A DNA stretch of 10,291 bases from Oscillospiraceae bacterium (GCA_004554485.1 SFLS01000042.1:1-10291), one strand, 5' to 3'; positions 1 to 6,805 are shown, numbered from the stretch's first letter. Notes: a model not told the origin generated them from the sequence alone. Numbers and translations are program-made.

Positions 1-578
1 TGCCGATGGAGGGGGCGAACCCCTTTTTGGGGCAGGTGGGGCGCGAGGAAAAGGCGGCGGAGGTGCGCCTGGAAATGCTGTGCGACCCGGCGCATCTGGA
101 TGGGGTGATCGCCGCGATGCGGGAAGCGCACCCTTACGAGGAGCCGGCATATAGTCTCCTGCCGAACCACGCCCTGCATACCGCCGAGGTGTACGGAATG
201 CTGGGGGAGCTGCCACAGCCCATGACCGACGGGGAGCTGGCAGAGTGGGCCCAAAAGGCGCTGCATACCCATGTGCAGTACGTTCCGGTCGGACGGCCGC
301 TGCGGACAGTGGCGGTATGCGGCGGCGCAGGCAGCGACTTTTTGGGGGAGGCTGCCGGCGCGGGCGCTGACGCCTTTCTGACTGGGGAGGTAAAGCACCA
401 CGAATGGTTTGCGGCAGCGGAGCGCTCGCTGTGCCTGATGGCCGCCGGCCACCACGCCACCGAGCACATCGCCATACCGCAGTTGGCTGAACAGCTGCGC
501 GCGGCGCTGCCCGGCCTGGCGATTGAGGTATTTGACAGCGACCCGACCCGCTGGGGCGGTGTGGACGCAGAAGAATAA
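1..578 (+). CDS. NIF3/YqfO family dinuclear metal protein, C-terminal part (5' truncated by window)
   Basis: This is the C-terminal part of a NIF3-like (YqfO-type) protein, a family of hexameric proteins with a two-metal centre whose cellular role is still unsettled. The open frame enters from the left edge (first full codon at position 3), so the ATG at 6 is probably internal. The first half carries HPYEEPAY (from position 129), typical of the CutA/PII-like insertion found in long bacterial YqfO proteins, which are usually near 370 residues. The second half carries GADAFLTGE, a KHHEW stretch and GHHATE (447-464). In this family the His and Glu of the last motif bind metal. The frame ends at TAA 576-578. 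The next gene is 183 bases downstream on the same strand, with a cloverleaf element between them. In Bacillus the neighbour of this gene is trmK, which here lies about 6.3 kb away on the other strand. The family assignment is firm and the biochemical role is not. Confidence 0.9.
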   Translation, partial: PMEGANPFLGQVGREEKAAEVRLEMLCDPAHLDGVIAAMREAHPYEEPAYSLLPNHALHTAEVYGMLGELPQPMTDGELAEWAQKALHTHVQYVPVGRPLRTVAVCGGAGSDFLGEAAGAGADAFLTGEVKHHEWFAAAERSLCLMAAGHHATEHIAIPQLAEQLRAALPGLAIEVFDSDPTRWGGVDAEE

Positions 579-625
579 AAGCAGCACAAAACGCAGGCCG
601 GCGGGAGCAGGGCCTGCAGAGGGCG

Positions 626-712
626 GGCCCGCAGGGCCGGCGCAGCCGAAGGCTGCGCCGCGGCGGTCGCAGACCGCCGAAACCGCTCGCAGAGCGGTTT
701 GCCCTGCGGGCC
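626..712 (+). repeat. Intergenic cloverleaf repeat, copy A
   Basis: An outer stem of 12 perfect pairs joins 626-637 (GGCCCGCAGGGC) to 701-712. Inside are three hairpins with no spare bases: 638-660 (10 bp, GAA loop), 661-679 (8 bp, GCA loop) and 680-700 (9 bp, GCA loop). The whole 87-base element therefore folds as a four-way junction with no unpaired junction base and no mismatch. It lies between the NIF3-like gene and the phosphohexomutase gene, both on the + strand, and ends 50 bases before the mutase start. There is no T-tract, so it is not a standard terminator. The structure is read directly from the sequence. Whether it acts in DNA or in RNA is unknown. Confidence 0.85.
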
Positions 713-761
713 GCGGTGCGCGGCATGGATGAGAGCTTTTCGAAGAAAAGGAGAAAAAACG

Positions 762-2261
762 ATGACAGAGTTTGCAAAGCTGCAGAACGGCAGCGATATC
801 CGGGGAGTGGCGCTGCCCCTGGCGGCACAGGAGCCGGTCAACCTGACCGAGGAGGCCGTCGAGCAGATCGCGCGGGCGTTTGCGGTGTGGTTGGCCCAGC
901 GCACCGGCCGTCCGGCGGCGGAGCTGACCATCGCGGTGGGACGGGACAGCCGGCTTTCCGGGCCGTCGTTGCAAAGGGCAGTGCTGACGGGGCTGACCGC
1001 CATGGGCGCCACCGCCGCCGATTGCGGGATGGCCAGTACCCCCGCCATGTTTATGGCGACGGTGCTGCCCGGCTGTGGGTTTGACGGCGCGGTGATGATC
1101 ACCGCGAGCCACCTGCCGCAGAACCGCAACGGCCTGAAGTTCTTTACCGCGGCGGGCGGGCTGGAATCCGCCGAGATCAGGGAGCTGCTGCGCCGTGCCG
1201 AAGAGGGGCCGCAGGCGGCCCGGCTGCGGGGCCGGTTGACCGCCTTTGATATTCTGACCCCCTATACCGAGCTGCTGCGGCAGCGTATCATTGCCGAGAC
1301 GGGCGGCGGGGAACGCCCCCTGACGGGGCTGAAGATCGCGGTGGACGCCGGCAACGGCGCTGGCGGCTTTTTTGCCACGCGGGTGCTGGCACCGCTGGGC
1401 ACCGATATTTCCGCCAGCGTCTTTCTGGAGCCGGACGGCTCGTTCCCCAACCATATCCCCAATCCCGAAAACAGGGAAGCGATGGAAAGCCTGCGCCGGG
1501 CGGTATTGGCGGGCGGCTGCGACCTGGGGCTGATCTTTGATACCGATGTGGACCGAGTGGGGGCGATGGAGGCCGACGGCACCCCGCTGGACCGCAACCG
1601 GCTGATCGCGCTGGCGGCGGCCATTGCGGCGGAGCAGGCCCCCGGCAGCACCATCGTCACCGATTCGGTGACCAGCGACCAGTTGACCGAATTTATCGAA
1701 AAAAAGCTGGGCTGCCGGCACCACCGGTTCAAGCGCGGCTATAAAAACGTTATTAATGAGGCGATCCGGCTGAACGAGGCAGGCGAGACCTGCCTGCTGG
1801 CGATGGAAACCAGCGGCCACGGCGCACTGAAGGAGAATTACTTTTTGGATGACGGCGCCTACCTTGCTACCAAGATCGTGATCCGGTATGCCCAGCTGCG
1901 GCGGCAGGGACGCACCCTGGCCGACCTGCTGGAGGGGATGCGGGAGCCGCTGGAGGCACGGGAGCTGCGGTTCCGCCTGCTGTCGGAGGACTGCAAGGCG
2001 GCGGGGGCGGCGGTGCTGGAGGCGCTGGCCCGGTACGCGGCCGGACAGCCGGGCTGGTCGGCGGCGCCGGAGAATTACGAGGGCCTGCGGTACGCGGTGC
2101 CCGCGCAGAAGGGCTGGTTCCTGCTGCGGATGAGCCTGCACGACCCGCTGATGCCGCTGAATATCGAAAGCGACTGCCCCGGCGGAGTTGATGAGATCCT
2201 GCGGGAGCTGACCCCGTTCCTGCGGGGGCAGGCGGTGCTGGATACCGCTGCTTTGGAATAA
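762..2261 (+). CDS. Phosphoglucomutase/phosphomannomutase
   Basis: This 499-residue alpha-D-phosphohexomutase interconverts hexose 1-phosphates and 6-phosphates (glucose and/or mannose) in the cytoplasm, supplying precursors for nucleotide sugars and envelope glycans. All four active-site loops are visible: the catalytic phosphoserine loop TASHLPQNRNGLKFF with Ser116, the Mg-binding loop DTDVDR (260-265), the sugar-specificity loop ETSGHG (349-354, where many relatives have EESGH or EMSGH), and the phosphate-binding loop RMSLHDPLMPLNIES from Arg456. The length is normal for the family. I chose the ATG at 762 because AAAGGAG ends about nine bases before it and the conserved N-terminus (NGSDIRG) begins shortly after. 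The longer frame from 699 would begin inside cloverleaf copy A. No promoter is obvious upstream, so it may be transcribed with the NIF3-like gene. Sugar preference cannot be decided from the sequence. Confidence 0.93.
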   Translation: MTEFAKLQNGSDIRGVALPLAAQEPVNLTEEAVEQIARAFAVWLAQRTGRPAAELTIAVGRDSRLSGPSLQRAVLTGLTAMGATAADCGMASTPAMFMATVLPGCGFDGAVMITASHLPQNRNGLKFFTAAGGLESAEIRELLRRAEEGPQAARLRGRLTAFDILTPYTELLRQRIIAETGGGERPLTGLKIAVDAGNGAGGFFATRVLAPLGTDISASVFLEPDGSFPNHIPNPENREAMESLRRAVLAGGCDLGLIFDTDVDRVGAMEADGTPLDRNRLIALAAAIAAEQAPGSTIVTDSVTSDQLTEFIEKKLGCRHHRFKRGYKNVINEAIRLNEAGETCLLAMETSGHGALKENYFLDDGAYLATKIVIRYAQLRRQGRTLADLLEGMREPLEARELRFRLLSEDCKAAGAAVLEALARYAAGQPGWSAAPENYEGLRYAVPAQKGWFLLRMSLHDPLMPLNIESDCPGGVDEILRELTPFLRGQAVLDTAALE

Positions 2262-2275
2262 AACGCGATACGAAA

Positions 2276-2309
2276 CCGCGCCCTTTCGCCGTACGGCGAA
2301 AGGGCGCGG
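2276..2309. terminator. 34-base perfect palindrome after the mutase gene, possible terminator
   Basis: A 15-bp stem (2276-2290 with 2295-2309) surrounds GTAC, which is itself palindromic, so the 34 bases are a perfect inverted repeat. It starts 14 bases after the mutase stop codon, where a terminator would be expected. No T-run follows on either strand, so intrinsic termination would be atypical. A 7-base direct repeat, CGCGATA, flanks it at 2264-2270 and 2313-2319. It is a single hairpin and lacks the three-arm design of the cloverleaf elements. Confidence 0.45.
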
Positions 2310-2319
2310 CAGCGCGATA

Positions 2320-2656
2320 AGGCGCAGGAGATAAAATGAAAAGAAGGCTCCGGGCACCAGAGCAGAACGATGGCGACTTTGCGGAAGAACGGTTAAAATG
2401 AAAACACGGCCCTGATAAAATGGAAACGGACGGAGAGAAAAAGACGCGCCGGTCCCGCCGGGCGCGAGGGAGCGGCGGTTCGGACGCAGAGCGGGACAGG
2501 AGGAGCTGCGAATTGCCGCCGGTATGGCTGCTGCCAGACGGAAAGACACCGGCATAGGGCTCGGGCAAAGAAGAGGCGAACAAAATACAGCGAGAAGGGA
2601 CATTCGCAGTGGTGACGAAATGGAATCGCAGCTTTGCATGGGAAAAGAACGGATTT
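2320..2656. other. Stretch without a recognisable gene
   Basis: Short open frames exist, including one of 21 codons starting at 2336 behind CAGGAG and one of 45 codons starting at 2420, but neither has family features I recognise. No RNA gene or promoter was recognised. The stretch precedes a decayed acetyltransferase gene and may itself be decayed coding or regulatory sequence. That is inference. Confidence 0.4.
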
Positions 2657-3061
2657 ATGATACGACCGGCGCAAAAGGAAGACGCGGAACCATACTACGC
2701 TCAAATTGATGATGGCGCCGGATGGTCGGAGCCTCGGAGAAAGTGTGATCAATGAAATTGATTGGGATTTACGGTGCGCGAATTTCCGCATCGCAATATT
2801 TCATCCCACAGAGTGTGGACAGGGAATCGGTACCCGGTCCGCCGAAGCAACGCGCGATTTTGCATTTGAGAAGTGAAAGCGGCATTGCCTGGAACGGAAG
2901 GCTTACTCGTTTCATCCCCGTGCGGAAAAACATATCGGAAAGCCGGATTCCATAAAGAGGGCGTTGTGCGGGACGCGGTTCCGGATGGAGAGCAATACGC
3001 CGACATTATTCAGATGGCAATGCGGGAGGACTGGCGACGGAGAAAAGAGGCCGTAGAGTAG
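2657..3061 (+). pseudogene. GNAT N-acetyltransferase pseudogene
   Basis: Three frames together rebuild a small GNAT acetyltransferase, a family that moves an acetyl group from acetyl-CoA to an amine. The N-terminus MIRPAQKEDAEPYYA starts at 2657 and this frame dies at TGA 2753. A second frame (about 2745-2935) gives IDWDLRCANFRIAIFHPTE, then CGQGIGT, the family's acetyl-CoA pyrophosphate-binding Q/RxxGxG/A motif, then EATRDFAFEK. It is broken by an in-frame TGA at 2874-2876 and continues as LERKAYSFHPRAEKHIGK. A third frame then gives KAGFHKEGVVRDAV and YADIIQMAMREDW, ending at TAG 3059-3061. At least two frameshifts and one stop must be bridged, and part of the N-terminal half seems to be missing, so sequencing error is an unlikely cause. 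No clear ribosome binding site precedes it. The substrate is unknown. Confidence 0.82.
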
Positions 3062-3125
3062 ACGCCGGCCTGCCGGGCGGCCGACTGATCTGCTGCCGCC
3101 AAACCGAATACCGTCGCCAAAGCCG

Positions 3126-3163
3126 GCCGCTGCAGGAACTGCCGTTTTTGCAGCGGCTGTTTT
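3126..3163 (+). terminator. Hairpin with short T-run after the GNAT pseudogene
   Basis: A 9-bp stem, GCCGCTGCA (3126-3134) with TGCAGCGGC (3149-3157), has a 14-base loop and is followed by TGTTTTC. It sits 64 bases after the pseudogene stop and may be the remaining terminator of that gene. The long loop and short T-run keep confidence moderate. Confidence 0.45.
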
Positions 3164-3177
3164 CATGCTCTTGCCTG

Positions 3178-3215
3178 GGAAAAACGGCAAAGCCGCCGGC
3201 AGGAGCACCGGCGGC
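3178..3215 (-). terminator. Candidate terminator for bioY on the minus strand
   Basis: Read on the - strand, an 8-bp stem (GCCGCCGG with CCGGCGGC, positions 3215-3208 and 3199-3192) with an 8-base loop is followed by TTTGCCGTTTTTCC. This makes a plausible factor-independent terminator for transcripts leaving bioY, whose stop lies about 170 bases upstream. A second GC-rich hairpin at 3236-3265 (10 bp, one G-T pair) and cloverleaf copy B lie between. The T-run is interrupted. Confidence 0.4.
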
Positions 3216-3273
3216 GGCCGAAGAGGAGGGCAAGACCCCGGCTCCGAAAGGAGTAGGGGCCGGGGAAGAAAGG

Positions 3274-3357
3274 CGCCCCGCAGGGGCGGCGGCGAAGCCG
3301 CCGGAACGGGCCGAAGGCCCGTTTCATCGCCGCGAAGCGGCGATGCCCTGCGGGGCG
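3274..3357 (+). repeat. Intergenic cloverleaf repeat, copy B
   Basis: An outer stem of 12 perfect pairs joins 3274-3285 (CGCCCCGCAGGG) to 3346-3357. It encloses three hairpins, all with GAA loops: 3287-3303 (7 bp), 3304-3324 (8 bp plus a closing G-T pair) and 3325-3345 (9 bp). Only G3286 is unpaired at the junction. It lies in the convergent gap between the GNAT pseudogene (+) and bioY (-), 26 bases from the bioY stop. Orientation is uncertain; + is given because the GAA loops then match copy A. On the - strand, the CCGAAGG top of arm 2 would read as a C(UUCG)G RNA tetraloop. Confidence 0.83.
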
Positions 3358-3382
3358 GACCCGGATTTTGCAGAGACTGGGG

Positions 3383-3934
3383 TTACAGCAAGCCCTGGCG
3401 CTGCAGCGCCGGGCGAAGCCGGCAGGTCAGCAGGGCGGCCAGCAGGATCTTGACCACATCACATGGGAGAAAGGGCACGACGCAGGTCGAAAAGCTGGCG
3501 ATAAAGGGAGTGCCGGAAAGCACCGAATACCACAGGGTGCCGAAGAAATAGCAGACCGCGCAGCCCGCTACCATCGCCAGACACAGCTTCCAGAAGCTGT
3601 CGCCCAGCTTTTGAACCAGCAGACCGGTGAGAAACGCCGCAAAAATATAGCCGACCACATAGCCGCCGGTATTGCCGACAAGGTTGCCGAGCCCGCCACG
3701 GAAACCGGCCATGACCGGCACCCCTACGGCAGCCAGCAGCAGATAAACCAGCAGGCTGAGCGCGCCGCGCCACGGGCCCAGCAACGCCCCCGCCAGGTAG
3801 ACGGCAAACAGGGCGAGATTAATGGGGATGAGCGGCAGCGGAATAGTGATCTGGCTGCAGACGGCGACCAGCGCGGTAAACAGGGCGCAAAGCGCCAGCG
3901 TTTTGGCGGAAAAAGTGCGGGTGTGAGTTGTCAT
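3383..3934 (-). CDS. bioY: Biotin transporter substrate-binding subunit BioY
   Basis: BioY is the membrane S-component that captures biotin, alone or with the ECF ATPase/EcfT module. This 183-residue protein is almost wholly hydrophobic, with about six membrane segments. Family features are IPLPLIPINLALFAVYLAGA (residues 31-50), LLGPWRG with the following YLLLAAVGVPV, and FRGGLGNLVGNTGGYVVGY, where the usual GPTGGY reads GNTGGY (87-92). I chose the ATG at 3934 because CGGAGG lies just upstream with a 6-base gap. The longer frame from 4018 would start within the operator. No ECF ATPase or biotin synthesis gene is next to it, so it probably uses a shared ECF module encoded elsewhere. Its promoter is overlapped by a BirA-type operator, which points to repression when biotin is plentiful. 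The Asn in place of Pro in GPTGG is the only oddity I see. Confidence 0.93.
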   Translation of the reverse strand: MTTHTRTFSAKTLALCALFTALVAVCSQITIPLPLIPINLALFAVYLAGALLGPWRGALSLLVYLLLAAVGVPVMAGFRGGLGNLVGNTGGYVVGYIFAAFLTGLLVQKLGDSFWKLCLAMVAGCAVCYFFGTLWYSVLSGTPFIASFSTCVVPFLPCDVVKILLAALLTCRLRPALQRQGLL

Positions 3935-3964
3935 GGGAACCTCCGGATGAAATGGAATATTCAT

Positions 3965-3993
3965 AGGATAGCACGGAACGTCTATATTGTCAA
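3965..3993 (-). promoter_or_regulatory. Sigma-A promoter of bioY
   Basis: On the - strand TTGACA (3993-3988, a perfect -35) is followed by exactly 17 bases and TATCCT (3970-3965) as the -10 box. The start codon lies about 30 bases further on. The -35 box is inside the right half of the BirA-type operator, so repressor binding would block polymerase. Confidence 0.75.
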
Positions 3994-4018
3994 CATTTTT
4001 ATAACAAAAAGTTGACAA
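3987..4018 (-). promoter_or_regulatory. BirA-type operator upstream of bioY
   Basis: A perfect inverted repeat, TTGTCAAC, 16 bases, GTTGACAA, spans 3987-4018 and its AT-rich centre contrasts with the GC-rich surroundings. Known BirA operators of Bacillota are palindromes of the TTGTTAAC / GTTAACAA kind with 14-16 bases between the halves, placed before biotin synthesis or bioY genes. Match, spacing and position make biotinyl-AMP-bound BirA the likely repressor. The C/G replacing T/A in each half preserves symmetry. Confidence 0.82.
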
Positions 4019-4035
4019 TTGAAGAAGAAAGAAAT

Positions 4036-4075
4036 CCCCCCCGGAGAGGGGAGAGCGTTTGGCACCCCGGGGAGG
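4036..4075 (-). terminator. Candidate terminator after the TraX-family gene
   Basis: On the - strand CCTCCCCGG (4075-4067) can pair with CCGGGGGGG (4044-4036), nine pairs with one T-G, around a 22-base loop. It is followed by ATTTCTTTCTTC. It begins three bases after the TraX stop and would separate that gene from the bioY operator. The large loop and mixed pyrimidine tail make this tentative. Confidence 0.4.
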
Positions 4076-4078
4076 AGA

Positions 4079-4852
4079 TCACAGCAGGGCGCCCAGCGCC
4101 CACAGCAGATAAATGTGCGCCGGATAAAAGACGTAAAACAGCCAGCGGGGCGCGCTGCCGCGGACGCCGTTGTAGCAGGCCAGGGGCAGAACGACAAAGA
4201 CCATCATCCACTGGTAGTAGCCCCACAGCAGCAGGGAAACGGAACAGCCGCTTTGCAAAGCGGGCAGCAGATAGACGCCCAGGGAAAAGAGGACGTATGC
4301 GCCGAGCTGGATCTCCCGCCGGGCGCGGAAGGCATACAGCAGCAGCCCCAGCAGCAGGAACGGAACCCCGCCTTCGCAGGAATAGGGAGAGGGCAGAACG
4401 GTGCCGAACAGCAGCAAGCAGACCGGACCGGGCAGCAGCCTGGCCAGCAGCAGAGGGAGGACAAAAGGAGCGGCGGCCAGCGTAAGGCCTGCGGCCCACT
4501 GCCGCTGCTGCAGCAGTGAAAGCCCCCGCAGTATCAGCAGCAGCAGAAAGAAGGTGGCGCAGATACCGTTTTGGGGGGTGATGCCATCGGGGCGGAAGCC
4601 GGCGGCGCAGCGGGCCAGCAGAGTGTTGACAAGCCCCATCCCCACCGCCACGGCGTACATCCGCAGCAGGTAGCGCCCAAAACAGCGGGTGTGGCAAAAG
4701 CCCTCCACCACAAAAAAGAGGAAGATGGGCGCGGCCAGTCGGCCCACCCACCGCAGCGGCAGCGGGAGAGAAAGGTAGTAGGCCATGTGGTCCAGCAGCA
4801 TGGCCACCAGGGCGATATACTTGAGGGCGGAGGCGGAAAGGGAAGGCTTCAT
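4079..4852 (-). CDS. TraX family membrane protein
   Basis: This 257-residue integral membrane protein has about eight hydrophobic segments. The N-terminus matches the TraX family (named after the F-plasmid pilin acetylase): LKYIALVAMLLDHMAYYL with DH at 21-22, WVGRLAAPIFLFFVVEGFCHT with GR at 37-38 and the EGF-HTR motif at 50-56, then YLLRMY. The C-terminus has YNGVRG and FYVFYPAHIYLLW (His246), both typical. Chromosomal members in Bacillota are common and mostly unassigned; acylation of a surface molecule is a guess from the family name. The ATG at 4852 follows AAGGAG by 8 bases. It is the last gene of the - strand run trmK, rqcH, traX and is separated from rqcH by 185 bases containing cloverleaf copy C. 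Because rqcH is frameshifted, its reading frame runs into this gene without a stop. Confidence 0.85.
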   Translation of the reverse strand: MKPSLSASALKYIALVAMLLDHMAYYLSLPLPLRWVGRLAAPIFLFFVVEGFCHTRCFGRYLLRMYAVAVGMGLVNTLLARCAAGFRPDGITPQNGICATFFLLLLILRGLSLLQQRQWAAGLTLAAAPFVLPLLLARLLPGPVCLLLFGTVLPSPYSCEGGVPFLLLGLLLYAFRARREIQLGAYVLFSLGVYLLPALQSGCSVSLLLWGYYQWMMVFVVLPLACYNGVRGSAPRWLFYVFYPAHIYLLWALGALL

Positions 4853-4935
4853 CACGGCGGCTCCTTGGGGGAAAAGTTGGAGAGGGCGCAGGGGGTGGCG
4901 GGCTGTTTGTGCGGATCCCGAACGGGTGCGGGAGG

Positions 4936-5014
4936 CCCGCCGGGCAAACCGTCCTGCGGGCGGTTTCGGCGGCCGTAGGCCGCCGGCTCCGGCGCAGCCG
5001 GAGCGCCCAGCGGG
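4936..5014 (-). repeat. Intergenic cloverleaf repeat, copy C
   Basis: The outer stem pairs 4936-4945 with 5005-5014 (10 positions, one C-A mismatch on the + strand, a wobble on the - strand). It encloses three hairpins with no unpaired junction bases: 4946-4966 (9 bp, one wobble), 4967-4985 (8 bp) and 4986-5004 (8 bp), each with a 3-base loop. Read on the - strand it resembles copy A closely: the outer 5' half is GCCCCGCTGGGC, the middle arm is CGGCGGCC...GGCCGCCG, and the last arm starts AAACCGC, has a GCA loop and ends CGGTTT. On that reading it is co-directional with the flanking genes, as copy A is. Confidence 0.78.
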
Positions 5015-5037
5015 GCGTCCCGGGCGCTGCAGGGGGG

Positions 5038-6754
5038 TTATTTTTCCAGCAGCTTTTGGGCCGCGGCGTGGTCGGGGGTGGTGAGCAGGGTGTAGTAGGT
5101 CTCGTAGATCACCATGCCGGGGCGGGCGCCGTTGGGCTTTTTGATGTTTTTCACCAGGGTGTAATCGATGGGGACGCGGCTGCTTTCCCTGTTCCAGCGG
5201 GATGCCTTCGGTAAGAAGGATGACGTGGCTGCCCGGCTGCTTTTGGATATGGAACCACAGGTCGGTGCCGTGGGCGGTTTTGAGCGTCAGGCGGTCATTC
5301 TGCAGGTTGTTGCGCCCGCACAGGATGGTATAGCCGTCGCTGGAACGGTAGCACAGCGGAGAGAGTGTACCGCCCCGGCGGCGATGCAGCGGCTTTTGCC
5401 CGCGGGGAACGGCGCTTTTCAGGTAGCCCTGCTGCAGCAGCTCCTCCCGAATTTCCAACAGCTCTCCTTCGGTGGTGGCGCGGCGCAGCGCCTCCTGCAC
5501 CGATTCGATGTAGGAGATTTCCTCCTCGCACTCGGCAATCAGGCGGCGGAGCACCGCTTCGGCGTTGGCGGCCTTGCGGTATTCATTATAATACTTCTGC
5601 ACGTTGCGGCTGGGGGAAAGCCGGGCGTCCAGCGGGATGGAAACGGTAGGATAGGGCTCGGGGGCGGTGTAATCCTCGCAGGAGAGTGCCGTCATGCCCT
5701 TTTGCAGGCGGTATAGGTTGGCGGAAAGCAGATCGCCGTAAAGGCGCAGCTGCTCCCGGCCGGCGCTTTTTTCCAGTTCCTGCAGCCGGACGGCCCGTTT
5801 GCGCAGCAGGCGCTCGTGGATGGAATTGACCTGCCGGCGCAAGCCCTCGCCTGCCAGCTTGACCCCCTCGCTGCCGGTTTTCAGTCGGTAGAATTCCTCC
5901 AGCAGCTCGCTGCAGGAGGGGAAGGGAGTCTGGGTGACGGCCGTTCCCTCAAACTGCCGCTGCGGCAGAAAGGTGAAATCCGGTTTTTCGCCGCCCAGCA
6001 GCAGGGGGGTGCCGCCGCCGGGGGCCAGCGCCGCCGCCCATTCAGCCAGCACCTGTGCCACGGTGGCGCGCTGCACCGGCGTCAGCTCGCTGACCGGACG
6101 GTCGCCTGCCGGGCAGATGCGCCAGGCAAGCTCCCGGCAGATCAGGGGAGAGGCGCCCTCCAGCAGTGCCAGCAGCGCCCGGGAAAGGGGGAGATCCGGG
6201 CCGGAGAGCAGCCGGTCAGCGGCATCCAGGGGGCTGACAACGGTGAGGTCCAGCTTGCCCTGCGCGGGGGGATAGCTGTATTCCAGCCCCGAAAGCAGCG
6301 GGCGGCTTTCGCTGGCGGCAAAATCCACCCGGTGCAGCGCATCAACGATCCGATCGTTTTCGCCCACCAGAATCAGGTTGCCCTGCCGGCCCATGAGCTC
6401 GCAGACCAGGCGAAAGCAGGTGCGGTCGCCCAGCTCGTTGGAGGCTTCGAAGTGCAGTGTCAGCACCCGGTCCAGCCCCTGCTGGGTGACGGCGGTGAGC
6501 CGGCCGCCGCCCAGGTGCTTGCGCAGCAGCAGGCAGAACATCGGCGGTGCGGCGGGATATTCGATGGGAATGGCGGAAAAGTGCAGCCGCGGGGCCGCCC
6601 CTGCCAGAATGACCAGCCGACGGACGGGGCCGCCGCGGTGCAGATGCAGCACCACGCAGTCCCGGTTGGGCTGACCGATCTTATCCACGCGGGCGCCGAT
6701 CATCGGCTCCAGCTCCTGTTGGATTTTATGCAGAAAACCTCCGTCAAAGGGCAT
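5038..6754 (-). pseudogene. rqcH: RqcH/NFACT ribosome quality control protein gene, frameshifted
   Basis: RqcH (NEMF/Rqc2 homologue, YloA in Bacillus) binds stalled 50S subunits and directs alanine tailing. The N-terminus is typical (MPFDGGFLHKIQQEL, start ATG 6754 after AAAGGAG with an 8-base gap), with PPMFCLLLRKH, the tRNA-contacting DR pair in QQGLDRVL (Asp95-Arg96) and ELMGRQGNLILV. A central coiled-coil region follows, then the NFACT-R domain with GRNNLQNDRLTLKTA and DLWFHIQKQPGSHVILL. After about residue 518 the frame changes. RESSRVPIDYT, VKNIKKPNGARPGMVIY and the end AAAQKLLEK lie in another frame that stops at TAA 5038-5040. Compared with relatives, roughly 15-20 residues of the helix containing the EAAxLAAYxSKAR-type motif are missing between about 5187 and 5206. 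An out-of-frame deletion of about 50 bases explains both facts. It could be a real inactivation or an assembly error. The remainder is well preserved, so any loss would be recent. Confidence 0.85.
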
Positions 6755-6805
6755 GGGAAAGGCTCCTTTCGGTTGCAGAATGGGGTGGGCACGGGACGCA
6801 GGGCG

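Noticed and set aside
134..1129. Minus-strand open frame of 331 codons opposite the NIF3-like and mutase genes
   Set aside because: It covers two well-supported + strand genes and copy A, and shows no domain.
2336..2401. 21-codon open frame behind CAGGAG in the gap after the mutase gene
   Set aside because: A fair ribosome binding site exists, but the peptide is short, polar and unrecognised, with no conservation evidence available.
3148..4015. Plus-strand frames over the bioY region
   Set aside because: The minus-strand BioY has clear family motifs, a ribosome binding site, promoter and operator, while the plus frames have none.
4079..6754. A single 891-codon minus-strand open frame as one fusion protein
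   Set aside because: Its ends match two unrelated families (RqcH and TraX), the middle is low-complexity translation of a shifted frame and of a hairpin element, and the true rqcH C-terminus is in another frame.
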